Origin: DASTFY01 sp963829955
GTDB taxonomy: Bacteria > Actinomycetota > Acidimicrobiia > Acidimicrobiales > Ilumatobacteraceae
Assembly: GCA_963829955.1 (NCBI GenBank)
Contig: CAWHKS010000004.1
Span: 186,001 to 250,000 of the forward strand
Direction of reading: 5' to 3'
DNA length: 64,000 bases
In this document: one piece after another, positions 31,228 to 39,941 of the stretch
Position numbering within the stretch: position 1 is the stretch's first letter
Layout of the letters: the number at the start of each line of letters is the position of its first letter
Made by a program: the position numbers and the translations under genes
The notes under the pieces: model-generated
What the model was told of the DNA's origin: nothing
Seen by the model: only the letters and a program-made list of their open reading frames with translations
The model's database searches: none

Positions 31228-31947
31228 TCAGGGGGCCCAGAGCTGCTGCAGCGCCACCGGCCTTCCCCCTTGCACGGTCAGCACGAACGGGAATTCGACG
31301 TACGCGTAGCCCTCGGGCGCCCCCTCTTCGGGGCTGGACCCGTTGACCAGCCGGGCCAGCTCACCGGCGGTGATCGCGTAGCTCACGCCGGGCCGGTCGG
31401 GCCGGGCCACGGAGATGGGCAGCTCCGCGGTCACCTCGATGTCCCGGTCGGCCGAAGGGCTCGCCGGGATGTAGACGTCGCTGTCGAGCCCGACACCGTC
31501 GTCCTGCGCGGCGGCGATGGCGTCCGGCCCCGTCAGGACCTGGTACGCCGTGATCGCCAGCCGCGGCGTCGGGGCATCGGCGGCGGCCCCGCGCACGACG
31601 ACGTAGTACTCGCCGTCCGGCCACGAGTCGTCCGAGGGTGGTGGGGCGCTGCGGGTGGGAAAGACCGGCGCGTCAACCGGCGTGTACGGGCCGGAGGACG
31701 GCCCGGCGGCCGGCGGGCTCGGAACCGGCGTCGTGGGCGGGGCGGTCGAGGGTGGGGTCGTCGGCGGCGCGATGGTCGCGGTGGTCGTTGCCAGTGAAAC
31801 GACCGCGCTGGTGATCGTCGAGGTGGGACCGGCCTCCGTCACGGGCGACGGACCGGCCACGTCGGACTGCCCGTCGCCGTCCCCGCCCGAGCAGCCCAGC
31901 AGGGTCAGAGCGACAATGAGTGTCGCCGGCAGGAAAGCTCGCCGCAC
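31228..31947 (-). CDS. Putative lipoprotein of unknown function
   Basis: About 239 residues. A classical lipoprotein signal with lipobox LLGC starts from GTG 31947; GTG 31989 would add 14 charged residues. A long Thr/Pro/Ser linker (about 25-100) follows, then a ~135-residue globular domain that I do not recognise. It lies directly downstream of coaA on the same strand and converges on the HAD gene with a 9-nt gap. Confidence 0.75.
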   Translation of the reverse strand: MRRAFLPATLIVALTLLGCSGGDGDGQSDVAGPSPVTEAGPTSTITSAVVSLATTTATIAPPTTPPSTAPPTTPVPSPPAAGPSSGPYTPVDAPVFPTRSAPPPSDDSWPDGEYYVVVRGAAADAPTPRLAITAYQVLTGPDAIAAAQDDGVGLDSDVYIPASPSADRDIEVTAELPISVARPDRPGVSYAITAGELARLVNGSSPEEGAPEGYAYVEFPFVLTVQGGRPVALQQLWAP

Positions 31948-31989
31948 CGCGCCATCATCGCGCTGCGCTCGCGGCAACTCGGATCTCAC

Positions 31990-32907
31990 TCAGATCTTGC
32001 GCAGCTCCACCTCGGTCACCGCGTGGTCGGCGGCCTTGTGCATGATGAGCGATGCCCGGCCCCTCGTTGGCTCGATGTTCTCGGCCAGGTTCTTGCCGTT
32101 GATCTCCCGCCAGATCATGTGGGCGGTGCCGATGGCCTCCTCCTCCGACAGCTGCGCGTAGTGGCGGAAGTAGGACCGGGGATCGACGAACACCGTCTCC
32201 CTGAGCGTCAGGAAGCGCTCGATGTACCACCGCTCGATGTCGGACTCCACGGCGTCGATGTAGATCGAGAAGTCGAAGTAGTCGCTGACGAACTCGCGGG
32301 ACTCCGGCGTGATCTGCAGGACGTTCAGGCCCTCGAGGATCAGGATGTCGGGCCGGTGCACGACCAGCTCCTCACCCGGAACGATGTCGTACACGATGTG
32401 GCTGTAGACGGGCGCGCGCACCTCGGGCTCACCGCTCTTCACCTCACGGAGGAACGAGAGCAGCCGCCGGGTGTCATAGCTCTCGGGGAACCCCTTGCGG
32501 TTCATCAGGCCCCGCGCCTCCAGCACGGCATTGGGGTGCAGGAAGCCGTCGGTAGTGACCAGGTCCACCTTCGGGTGGTCGGGCCAGCGCGACAGGAGGG
32601 CTTGGAGGATGCGGGCGAAGGTGCTCTTCCCCACGGCCACGCTGCCGGCGACCCCGAGCACGTAGGGCACCTTCGGGGCCAGCGTGCCGAGGAACGTCGA
32701 CGACACCTTGTGCAGGTTCTGCGTGGCGCTGACGTACAGGTTCAGGAGCCGGGTGAGGGGCAGGTAGACCTCGGCCACCTCGTCCAGGCTGATGCGCTCG
32801 TTGATGCCCCGCAGCGCCTCGAGGTCCGGCTCTCGCAACGTGAGCGGCGTGGCGGCCCGCAGCGCCTTCCACTCCTCGCGGCTGAACCGGAGGTAGCGCG
32901 AGGTCAC
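31990..32907 (-). CDS. coaA: Pantothenate kinase, type I
   Basis: A 305-residue P-loop kinase for the first, usually regulated, step of coenzyme A synthesis. Walker A GVAGSVAVGKST (about residue 88), TTDGFLHPN, the YDTRRLL segment and the ILEGLNVLQ Walker B-like strand are present. GTG 32907 is chosen because family N-termini start near SRYLRFSR and TACGCT (32916-32921) is 8 nt upstream. It is divergent from the DNA methylase gene by only 24 nt. Confidence 0.95.
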   Translation of the reverse strand: MTSRYLRFSREEWKALRAATPLTLREPDLEALRGINERISLDEVAEVYLPLTRLLNLYVSATQNLHKVSSTFLGTLAPKVPYVLGVAGSVAVGKSTFARILQALLSRWPDHPKVDLVTTDGFLHPNAVLEARGLMNRKGFPESYDTRRLLSFLREVKSGEPEVRAPVYSHIVYDIVPGEELVVHRPDILILEGLNVLQITPESREFVSDYFDFSIYIDAVESDIERWYIERFLTLRETVFVDPRSYFRHYAQLSEEEAIGTAHMIWREINGKNLAENIEPTRGRASLIMHKAADHAVTEVELRKI

Positions 32908-32931
32908 GGCGGGCGAGCGTAGAGGGCAAGG

Positions 32932-34377
32932 ATGCTGGTCGTGGAGCCCACGGACCGCGTCGAGCGCAAGCGGCGCGGGGCCTGGTACACGCCGCCCGCG
33001 CTGGCGGAGCTGCTGATCGAGCAGGTCGTGGCGCCGGCTCTGGACGAGGCCGCCCAGCGGGGATGGCCGGGGCCGGTACGGGTGCTGGACCCGGCCTGCG
33101 GCGACGGCCGCCTGCTGGCGGCCGCCAGGCAGGTGGCAGCGCGGTGCGGTGCGCCGCCTGGCGCCTTGGAGCTGGTGGGCATCGAGCTGGACGCCAGCAC
33201 GGCCGAGCAGGCGCGGCTGACCGTGCCGGAGGCGCGGATCGAGGTGGGCGACGGCCGCTCGGTCGATCCCGGGGAACCCTTCGACGCCGTCGTCGGCAAC
33301 CCGCCGTACCTCGGCCAACTGGCCCGCGCCACGAGCCGCGGCGGCCGCTCCCGCCTGGGTGGCGGCCCGTACGCGGACGTTGCCGCCGAGTTCCTCCTGC
33401 GGGCCGTCGAGCTGACCCGCCCCGACGGCGGCCGCGTGGCCCTCGTGCTCCCGCAGTCCGTCCTCGCCACCCGCGACACCGAGACGATCCGCGCCGCCGT
33501 GCTCCGACGGGCGGCCGTGACGGGCCTGTGGTGGGCCGGGTCGCAGGTGTTCGAGGCCGGCGTCCACGTCTGCGTGGTCGTGCTGCAGTGCGGTCGGGAG
33601 CAGGGCGCCGTGATGCGCTGGCGGGGACCGGAGATGGCGCCCTTGGAGGACGCCCCCGCCGACGCCGTCGAAGGACCGACGTGGGCGCCGCTCATCGCCG
33701 ACGCCGCCGGGGTCCCCGCGGCTCGCGTCACCGGCGGGCACGGCCGCCTGGGTGACCTCGCCACGGCGACGGCCGGGTTCCGGCAGCACTTCTACGGTCT
33801 GGTGCCCTTCGTCGGCGATGACGCGGTCGGGCCGCCGCTGGTGACCACCGGCCTCATCGATCTGGGGCATTGTGCCTGGGGCGAGCGCCCGGCCCGCTTC
33901 GCCAAACGCCGCTTCGCCGCCCCTCGTGTCGACCTCGACGCGCTGGCCGCTGCTGATCCGGCCCTGGCCGAGTGGGCCCGTGGCCAGCTCCGCCCGAAGA
34001 TCCTTGTGGCCTCCCAGACGCGGGTGATCGAGGCTGCGGTCGACGAGGACGGCGCCTGGATCCCGTCGGTGCCCGTCGTCAGCGTGCACCCGCGCCGTCC
34101 CGAGGACCTGTGGCTGGTCGCCGCCGTGCTGCTGGCCCCGCCGGTGGCGGCCTGGGCCGCACAGCGACACCTGGGCAGCGGCCTCGGCCCCACCAGCCTG
34201 CGACTGCGTGCCTCGCAGGTGCTCGACCTGCCGCTTCCGCCCGCGCCCTTGACCCGGGCCGGCCAGCACCTCCGCGCCGGTGATGTCGACGCCGCCGCCG
34301 TCGAATCGTGCGCGGCCTACGGGCTGCGGCGATCGGAGCAGGACGAGGTGCTGTCCTGGTGGCGGGCCACCCGCTGA
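32932..34377 (+). CDS. N6-adenine DNA methyltransferase-like protein, orphan
   Basis: A 481-residue protein. The conserved RRGAWYTPPALAELL lead-in, SAM motif I LDPACGDGRLLAAA and catalytic motif IV VGNPPYLG define the amino-methyltransferase class of N6-adenine enzymes (TaqI/Eco57I-like). The C-terminal half (about 260-480) would hold target recognition (LRPKILVASQTRVIEAA, SLRLRASQVLDLPLP). No restriction endonuclease or defence partner adjoins, so it may be a regulatory orphan. Confidence 0.8.
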   Translation: MLVVEPTDRVERKRRGAWYTPPALAELLIEQVVAPALDEAAQRGWPGPVRVLDPACGDGRLLAAARQVAARCGAPPGALELVGIELDASTAEQARLTVPEARIEVGDGRSVDPGEPFDAVVGNPPYLGQLARATSRGGRSRLGGGPYADVAAEFLLRAVELTRPDGGRVALVLPQSVLATRDTETIRAAVLRRAAVTGLWWAGSQVFEAGVHVCVVVLQCGREQGAVMRWRGPEMAPLEDAPADAVEGPTWAPLIADAAGVPAARVTGGHGRLGDLATATAGFRQHFYGLVPFVGDDAVGPPLVTTGLIDLGHCAWGERPARFAKRRFAAPRVDLDALAAADPALAEWARGQLRPKILVASQTRVIEAAVDEDGAWIPSVPVVSVHPRRPEDLWLVAAVLLAPPVAAWAAQRHLGSGLGPTSLRLRASQVLDLPLPPAPLTRAGQHLRAGDVDAAAVESCAAYGLRRSEQDEVLSWWRATR

Positions 34378-34435
34378 CGGGTTCTTGTCCTGGTAGTTGC
34401 CCCGACCGCCGCTGGCGGGGGAGACTCGTCCCCCT

Positions 34436-34672
34436 ATGGCAACTGTCCTCGACAACGTGCCCGATGCCGTCCTCGACGCCGGCGAGATCGTGTTCGACAC
34501 CGTGCTGGGTTCCGACGACAAGGGAGGCGGCGGCAAGGGGTTGCGCCGCGGCCTCGTCCTGCTGTTGCTGCTCGGCGCCCTCGTCGGGCTCACCCTCTGG
34601 CGGCGGTCCCAGGCTGTGGATGCGGTGGATGCCGGGGATGCGGCAGATGCCGCAGCATCAGATCGATCCTGA
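34436..34672 (+). CDS. Small single-pass membrane protein
   Basis: A 78-residue protein: an acidic N-terminus, a Gly/Lys stretch, one hydrophobic helix (about 41-58) and an Ala/Asp repeat tail from the 9-bp DNA repeat. No family recognised. Its 3' end overlaps the possible starts of the CsaA-like gene in another frame. Confidence 0.6.
   Translation: MATVLDNVPDAVLDAGEIVFDTVLGSDDKGGGGKGLRRGLVLLLLLGALVGLTLWRRSQAVDAVDAGDAADAAASDRS
34616..34651 (+). repeat. Imperfect 9-bp tandem repeat carrying start codons
   Basis: Four units of the form GTGGATGCG/GTGGATGCC/GGGGATGCG/GCAGATGCC. In the small membrane protein frame they encode the Val/Gly/Ala-Asp-Ala tail. In the CsaA frame each unit supplies an in-frame ATG (34620, 34629, 34638, 34647). 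Confidence 0.75.
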
Positions 34673-35042
34673 GGGCCGCCCCTACGATCCGGCGGGCCTC
34701 CCCCGCAAGCAGGACGTCGACGGGCCGGCCTTCTTCGCCATCGACCTGCGGTCGGGGGTCGTCACGGCGGTGGAGCCGTTCCCGGAGGCCCGCAAGCCGG
34801 CCCTGAAGATCGAGGTTGATTTCGGGCCGGTCGTCGGGCGCCTCTGGAGCTCGGCGCAGATCACCAACTACGAGGCGGGCGAGCTGCTCGGTCGCATGGT
34901 CGTGGGCGCCATCAACCTCGGCGAGCGGCGGATAGCCGGCTTCCGCAGCCAGTTCCTCGTGCTGGGCGCGCTCGACCCCGACGGGACCGTGCGCCTGCTG
35001 GAGCTGCCCGAGGGCGTGCTGCCCGGATCCGCGATCGCCTGA
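34629..35042 (+). CDS. CsaA-like tRNA-binding domain protein
   Basis: About 137 residues. The ~105-residue core matches the CsaA/tRNA-binding OB-fold: DLRSGVVTAVEPFPEARKPALKIEVDFGP, then WSSAQITNYEAGELLGR and NLGERRIAGFRSQFLVLGA. CsaA proteins have chaperone-like and tRNA-binding activity. The start is uncertain among four repeat-borne ATGs; none has a clear ribosome site. It follows the small membrane protein with overlap and converges on map. Confidence 0.8.
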   Translation: MPGMRQMPQHQIDPEGRPYDPAGLPRKQDVDGPAFFAIDLRSGVVTAVEPFPEARKPALKIEVDFGPVVGRLWSSAQITNYEAGELLGRMVVGAINLGERRIAGFRSQFLVLGALDPDGTVRLLELPEGVLPGSAIA

Positions 35043-35051
35043 ACGAAGGAG

Positions 35052-36029
35052 TCAGGACGTGGGGGCGGCGGGGGACACCGCACCGGCGCCGCCGGTCAGC
35101 ACCTCGACGCCGTCATCCGTCACGAGGACGGTGTGCTCGAACTGGGCCGTGCGCTTGCCGTCGGAGGTGACCGCCGTCCAGTCGTCGTCCCACATGACGT
35201 GACGCCAGCTGCCCAGGCTGATCATGGGCTCGATGGTGAACGTCATGCCCGGCCGCATGATGGTGCGGGCCTTGGGCTCGTAATAGTGGTGGATCTGCAG
35301 GTCGGAGTGGAACTGCTCGCCGATGCCGTGGCCGATGAAGGCCCGCACCACGCCGTAGCGGTGCTTGCGGGCGTGGTCCTCGATGGCCCGGCCGATCTCG
35401 TTGATCGGGTCACCCGGCACCACGGCCTCGATGCCTCGCCACATGCACTCCTCCGTCACCCGCACGAGCTGCCGGCTCTCCTCGTCGACATCGCCGACGA
35501 AGAAGGTGGCGTTGGTGTCGCCGTGCACGCCGTCGAGGAACACGGTGACGTCGAGGTTGACGATGTCGCCGTCCTGCAGGGCTCGGGCGTCGGGGATGCC
35601 GTGGCAGATCACCTCGTTGACTGAGGTGCACACGCTCTTCGGGAAGCCGTTGTAGTTGAGCGGGCTCGGGTAGGCGCCCCGCTCCACGGTGAGCTCGTGG
35701 ACGAACACGTCGATGGCGTCGGTGGTGACGCCGGGGGCCGCCTGCTCCCCGGCCAGGCGGAGGACGTCGGCAGCCAGGGCGCCGGCCCGCCGCATCCGCT
35801 CGATGAGCTCGGGCGTCTTGACCATCGGCTCGTTCCAGCGGGGCGGGATGCCGGTCTCGGCGTAGGGCGGGCGGGCGATGCCGGCCGGTACCGAGCGCAT
35901 CGGGCTCACCTCGTGGGGCACGACCCGCCCCTCGAGGGGCTTGTGGCAACGCTTGTACTTCCGGCCGCTCCCGCACCAGCACAGGTCGTTGGAGCGCAAC
36001 ACCGTCGTCGACGTCGTCGGGGTGGCCAT
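35052..36029 (-). CDS. map: Methionine aminopeptidase with N-terminal SEC-C zinc motif
   Basis: A 325-residue protein. Residues 17-29 (CWCGSGRKYKRCH) form a SEC-C-type zinc-binding motif, as at the C-terminus of SecA. The catalytic domain (about 70-315) has all dinuclear metal ligands: Asp in LDVTVFLDGVHGD, His in FIGHGIG, Glu in TIEPM and Glu in QFEHTVLV. It removes N-terminal Met; the zinc motif probably docks it to ribosomes. The ATG at 36029 has TAGCCT 6 nt upstream. Confidence 0.95.
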   Translation of the reverse strand: MATPTTSTTVLRSNDLCWCGSGRKYKRCHKPLEGRVVPHEVSPMRSVPAGIARPPYAETGIPPRWNEPMVKTPELIERMRRAGALAADVLRLAGEQAAPGVTTDAIDVFVHELTVERGAYPSPLNYNGFPKSVCTSVNEVICHGIPDARALQDGDIVNLDVTVFLDGVHGDTNATFFVGDVDEESRQLVRVTEECMWRGIEAVVPGDPINEIGRAIEDHARKHRYGVVRAFIGHGIGEQFHSDLQIHHYYEPKARTIMRPGMTFTIEPMISLGSWRHVMWDDDWTAVTSDGKRTAQFEHTVLVTDDGVEVLTGGAGAVSPAAPTS

Positions 36030-36035
36030 GCCGCC

Positions 36036-36041
36036 AGGCTA
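36036..36041 (-). promoter_or_regulatory. -10 element of map (leaderless)
   Basis: TAGCCT on the minus strand, 6 nt before the ATG at 36029. Confidence 0.55.
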
Positions 36042-36268
36042 CGCCCCCTGGCCGCGGGCGCGTCGCCCGGCGGCCGGCAGGTCCGCCCCCCGGGCCACCA
36101 CTCGCCGTGGTGGGCAGATGTTCACCCTGCGTGGTGCGAACGAGCCGAAGTGTTGCCGGTTGGGGCTGTCAGTTCCGGGTCGACACCGCGCGGCGTGAAC
36201 CTGTCCGTACTGTCCCTCACGCAACGTGGCGGTCGGCGGACCATTTATGGAGCCTCGTTTCCGATGGG

Positions 36269-36304
36269 GCGCTCCTCGGATCCTCTCTGGACCGAGGAGC
36301 GCCG
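36269..36304 (+). promoter_or_regulatory. Perfect 12-bp inverted repeat in the tad operon leader
   Basis: GGCGCTCCTCGG (36269-36280) and CCGAGGAGCGCC (36293-36304) are exact complements; TCC/GGA can extend the stem inward. It lies 46 nt before the first tad gene. The rest of the 320-nt gap 36030-36350 has an AT-rich patch (ACCATTTATGG, about 36240) that may hold a promoter, and no gene that I can support. It could be an operator or an mRNA hairpin. Confidence 0.5.
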
Positions 36305-36350
36305 CTCGGACGGCGCCGACGAATCGAGGCGATCGGGAAGGAGCGATCTG

Positions 36351-37010
36351 ATGGCCCACGGGCGCGCGCCGATGAGCACGGCGACGGTGGCAAAGCTGAA
36401 GCGGGAGCGCCGCGTCCCCTGGATCGCGCTGGGCCTGTTGCTGGTGTTCGGTGCCGGTCTGGGCTTCGCGGCCTGGTCACGGGCGACGTCCTCCCGCAGC
36501 CCCGTGCTCGTCGCGGTGCGTGACGTGGCTGCCGGCGAGGCCGTGCCGGTGGAGGCGGTCGGGACGGCCGATGTCGGCGCCGGTCCCGGGGTCCACACCA
36601 TTGCCGCCTCCGACCTCGAGCTCGTCGTGGGCCGTATGGCCCGTGGTCCCATCCCCGCCGGCAGCGTCCTGTCGCCGGACATGGTGAGCGACGGCGATGC
36701 CGTGCCCGCCGGCCAGGCAGTGATCGGTGCCGTGCTGGAGCCGGGCGCCTATCCGACGGCCGCCCTCCGTCCCGGCGACCCGGTGCGCATGGTCGAGGCG
36801 GCGGCAGCCGGTGACCTCGCGGCGGTGCCCAAGGAGCTCGGCGCCGGGCGCGTGTGGGCAGTCACCACGCCGGACGGCCCGGGTGCAAATGGGCTCTTCG
36901 TCTCGCTTCTGGTCCCAGAGGACCAGGCTGCGGCGGCGTCGAACGCTGCTGCGCGGCAGCAGCTGCGGCTCGTCCTCACGGGAGATGCGATGCCGGACGG
37001 TGCTGCGTGA
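36351..37010 (+). CDS. SAF-domain (CpaB/RcpC-like) pilus assembly protein
   Basis: A 219-residue protein with one N-terminal helix (about 23-43). A SAF domain follows (VRDVAAGEAVPVEAVG...GRMARGPIPAGSVLSPDMV), then a ~90-residue region as in CpaB-like proteins of monoderm tad loci. GGGAAGGAG lies 8 nt before the ATG. First gene of the tad operon; its stop overlaps the next start (GTGA). Confidence 0.75.
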   Translation: MAHGRAPMSTATVAKLKRERRVPWIALGLLLVFGAGLGFAAWSRATSSRSPVLVAVRDVAAGEAVPVEAVGTADVGAGPGVHTIAASDLELVVGRMARGPIPAGSVLSPDMVSDGDAVPAGQAVIGAVLEPGAYPTAALRPGDPVRMVEAAAAGDLAAVPKELGAGRVWAVTTPDGPGANGLFVSLLVPEDQAAAASNAAARQQLRLVLTGDAMPDGAA

Positions 37011-37780
37011 TCATCGCCGTCGCCGGGGGCAAGGGCTCCCCCGGCGCCACTGCGCTCGCGGCGCTGATCGCGTCCGCTTGGCCGCACGTCGATCAACCGC
37101 GGGTGCTCATGGAGGCCGACCCCGAAGGAGGTGTGCTGGCCGCCCGCTGGCACCACAGCCTCGGCGTCACCCACGACCCGGGGCTCCTTTCGTTGGCCGC
37201 CGCCCGCGACGGATCGGCGCTCGAGCGCGTGCGCCAGCACGGTCAGCCGGTCCGCGACGGTTTGGAGCTCGTCGCCGGTCCGCCGGGCGGCGCACAGGCC
37301 GAAGCCTGCCTGCGAGAGCTCGGTGACGGAGCCGCCGAGGCCCTGCGGGACGCGCCGGTGGTGTGCATCGTGGACTGCGGTCGCCTGCACCCGACCAGTT
37401 CCGCCCTGCCGTTGGCGCGGGCGGCCGAGCACCTGCTGCTCGTCACCCGGCCCCGCCTCGACGAGGTGGTGGGCCTCGCTCCTGCCGCCGAACGCCTGCT
37501 GGTGGCGGGCCTGACCCCGACCCTGGTCTGCATCGGTACGGCGCCGTTCGCGCCGGCAGAAGTGGCCGAGCATGTCGCGCTCCCGCTGCGCGCGGTCATC
37601 GCTGACGATCCCGTCGCCCTGGCCACCCTCTTCGCGCAAGGACCCGCCGCGCGCCGGGTGGTGCGCAGCCGGCTGCGGAAGTCGGTCACCGCGCTGGTTG
37701 CGACGCTCACGCCCGCCTCCGAGGCAGCAGCTGGTGTCGCTGCGGACCAGGCAGGCAACGACAGGGTTCGTGTCCGGTGA
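37007..37780 (+). CDS. CpaE/MinD-like protein with degenerate P-loop
   Basis: A 257-residue member of the ParA/MinD fold by layout: N-terminal VIIAVAGGKGSPGATALA strand-loop-helix, then VLMEADPEGG and VVCIVDCGRLHP. In the deviant Walker A (KGGxGKT) the second Lys and nearby Gly are altered: KGSPGAT. Nucleotide hydrolysis is therefore doubtful. CpaE-like proteins position Tad pilus machinery. It overlaps both neighbours. Confidence 0.7.
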   Translation: MIIAVAGGKGSPGATALAALIASAWPHVDQPRVLMEADPEGGVLAARWHHSLGVTHDPGLLSLAAARDGSALERVRQHGQPVRDGLELVAGPPGGAQAEACLRELGDGAAEALRDAPVVCIVDCGRLHPTSSALPLARAAEHLLLVTRPRLDEVVGLAPAAERLLVAGLTPTLVCIGTAPFAPAEVAEHVALPLRAVIADDPVALATLFAQGPAARRVVRSRLRKSVTALVATLTPASEAAAGVAADQAGNDRVRVR

Positions 37781-39111
37781 GCAGCGACCTGACCCAGCGC
37801 GTCGTGGCCGACGTGACCGACGCACTCTCGTCGTGGTCCCACGGAGAGGAGGCCGCCGGGCGCGGCGTCGGGCCGGCGGAGGAGCAGGCCGAGCGGGAGC
37901 GGCTCCTCGTGAGCGCGTTGGAGTCACAACGTCGCCAGCGCCTGGTGGCCGGGCTACCTCCACTCGACGCCGGCGAGGAGTCGGCCCTGGCCGTCGATGC
38001 CCGGGCGCGCCTGTCCGGCTTCGGTGCCCTCGAGCACATGCTGGCCGACCCGACGATCGAGAACATCCACGCCAACGGCTGCGACCGGGTGTTCATCACC
38101 CACGCCGGGGGCGAGCGCTCCACCGGCCCCGCCCTGGCCGCGACCGACGCCGAGCTCGTCGAGCTGATCCGCCGCATCGCCGCCCACGGCGGCCGCACCG
38201 AGCGGCGCTTCGACGACGCCAAGCCGCTGCTGGCGCTCCGCCTGCCGGACGGCTCGCGCCTCTCCGCGGTCATGAACGTCTCCGGCCGGCCCAGCCTCAG
38301 CGTGCGCCGTCACCGGCACACGGAGGTGCGGCTGGTCGACCTCATCGCGCTGGGCACGGTGAACGATGACCTCGCTGCCGTCCTGGCCGCCTCCGTGGCC
38401 CGACCGCACCCGCTCAACGTCGTCGTCGCTGGTGGCACCGATGCCGGCAAGACCACCCTGCTTCGCGCCCTGCTGGCGGAGATCGATCCGGCCGAACGTC
38501 TGGTGGTCATCGAGGACGCGCTGGAGCTGCAACTCGAACAGGATCGCGGGCGCCATCCGAACGTGGTCGAGCTGGAGACCCGAGAGGCCAACATCGAGGG
38601 CGCGGGTGAGATCACCATGCGCGATCTCGCCCGGCACGCGCTGCGCATGGCTCCCGATCGGGTCATCGTCGGCGAGGTCCGCGGTGGCGAGGTGCTGGAG
38701 ATGCTCCTGGCCATGAGCCAGGGCAACGACGGCTCGATGTGCACCCTGCACGCCGACAGTTCTGCGGCCGCGCTCACCAAGATCGCCACCTACGCCCTGA
38801 TGGCCCCAGAACGCATGCCGATCGAGGCCACGAACCTGCTCGTGGCCCAGTCGGTCGACCTCGTCGTCCACCTGGCGCGGCGGCCCGACGGCAGTCGTGT
38901 CGTCTCATCCGTCCGGGAGGTCACCGGCGCGGACGGGCGGCTGGTGACGACCAACGAGGTGTTCGCGCCAGGCGCGGACGGCACGGCGCGGTTGGTGCAC
39001 GCGTTCAGCGAGACGACGTGGGATCGACTGGTGGCCAACGGTCTGGACCCGGCCGTCCTGGGGCGCTCGGATCGGGGACGTTCCGATCAGAGACGTCGGA
39101 GCTGGGCATGA
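37777..39111 (+). CDS. TadA/CpaF secretion ATPase
   Basis: A 444-residue type II/IV secretion hexameric ATPase. An N-terminal domain is followed by Walker A GGTDAGKTTLL (about residue 219). The Asp-box (VVIEDALELQL) and Walker B region (RMAPDRVIVGEVRGGEVLEML) follow, then the His box (CTLHADSS). It powers pilus polymerisation. It overlaps the flanking genes by 4 nt. Confidence 0.94.
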   Translation: MSSDLTQRVVADVTDALSSWSHGEEAAGRGVGPAEEQAERERLLVSALESQRRQRLVAGLPPLDAGEESALAVDARARLSGFGALEHMLADPTIENIHANGCDRVFITHAGGERSTGPALAATDAELVELIRRIAAHGGRTERRFDDAKPLLALRLPDGSRLSAVMNVSGRPSLSVRRHRHTEVRLVDLIALGTVNDDLAAVLAASVARPHPLNVVVAGGTDAGKTTLLRALLAEIDPAERLVVIEDALELQLEQDRGRHPNVVELETREANIEGAGEITMRDLARHALRMAPDRVIVGEVRGGEVLEMLLAMSQGNDGSMCTLHADSSAAALTKIATYALMAPERMPIEATNLLVAQSVDLVVHLARRPDGSRVVSSVREVTGADGRLVTTNEVFAPGADGTARLVHAFSETTWDRLVANGLDPAVLGRSDRGRSDQRRRSWA

Positions 39112-39941
39112 GCCCGCTGGTGGCCGGCCTGCTGGGCAGCGTGATGGCGGCCGGTGTCCTCCTGGTCGTGGTCGGGCTGCGCGGGGTGCCCGAGAGCGCT
39201 GCCCCGCGTCGCCGCCTCGTGCCGGATGTCGACCGGCTGAACCTGCGCGTCGCGCTGGCAGTCGGTGTCGCCGTCCTCGTGTACGCGGCGACCGGATGGC
39301 CGGTCGGAGCAATGGCTGGAGCAGCGTTCGGCTGGTCGGCGCCGACCCTCGTCGGCGCGAAGTCCGCCCGCCAGCGGGAGATCGACCGCATCGAAGGCGT
39401 CGCTCGCTGGGCCGAGCAGCTGCGCGACACCATGGCCGCGGCCGCGGGCCTCCACGAGGCGATCGCCGTGACGGCGCGGGTGGCGCCGCTCGCCATCCGA
39501 CCGGCCGTGGACGAACTGGCCGCGGGGCTGCTGAATCACCGGCTGCCGGAGCTGCTCGAGCAGTTCGCGGCACGCGTCGCCAACCCCGCTGGGGATCAGG
39601 TGGCCGTCGCCCTCCTGCTCGCCTCGGAGCGCCACGGCGCGCGGCTGGCGGACGTGCTCGACCGAGTCGCTGCCGCCGCTCGAGCCGAGGCCACGCTCCG
39701 CCTGCGGATCGAGGCCCAGCGAGCCCGAGCGGCCAGCCAGGCCCGTCTGGTCTCCGGCGTCATCGCCTCCGTCGTCGTCATCTACGTGGTCCTCAACCGG
39801 AGCTACCTGGCCCCGTTCGGCACGCCCATCGGCCAGGTGGTGCTGGCAGCCGTCTGCGCGCTGTGGTTCCTGTCCTTCTGGGCGCTGGTGCGCCTCGCCG
39901 CCTTCGAGCCCGGACCGCGCCTCCTGGCGGTCGACCCGTGA
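39108..39941 (+). CDS. TadB-like inner-membrane platform protein
   Basis: About 277 residues. Hydrophobic helices sit at the N-terminus (two pairs, up to ~70) and at the C-terminus. A T2SF domain lies between them (WAEQLRDTMAAAAGLHEAI ... ASERHGARLADVLDRVAAAAR). It is half of the TadB/TadC platform that couples the ATPase to pilin extraction. Coupled by ATGA to tadA and by GTGA to tadC. Confidence 0.87.
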   Translation: MSPLVAGLLGSVMAAGVLLVVVGLRGVPESAAPRRRLVPDVDRLNLRVALAVGVAVLVYAATGWPVGAMAGAAFGWSAPTLVGAKSARQREIDRIEGVARWAEQLRDTMAAAAGLHEAIAVTARVAPLAIRPAVDELAAGLLNHRLPELLEQFAARVANPAGDQVAVALLLASERHGARLADVLDRVAAAARAEATLRLRIEAQRARAASQARLVSGVIASVVVIYVVLNRSYLAPFGTPIGQVVLAAVCALWFLSFWALVRLAAFEPGPRLLAVDP

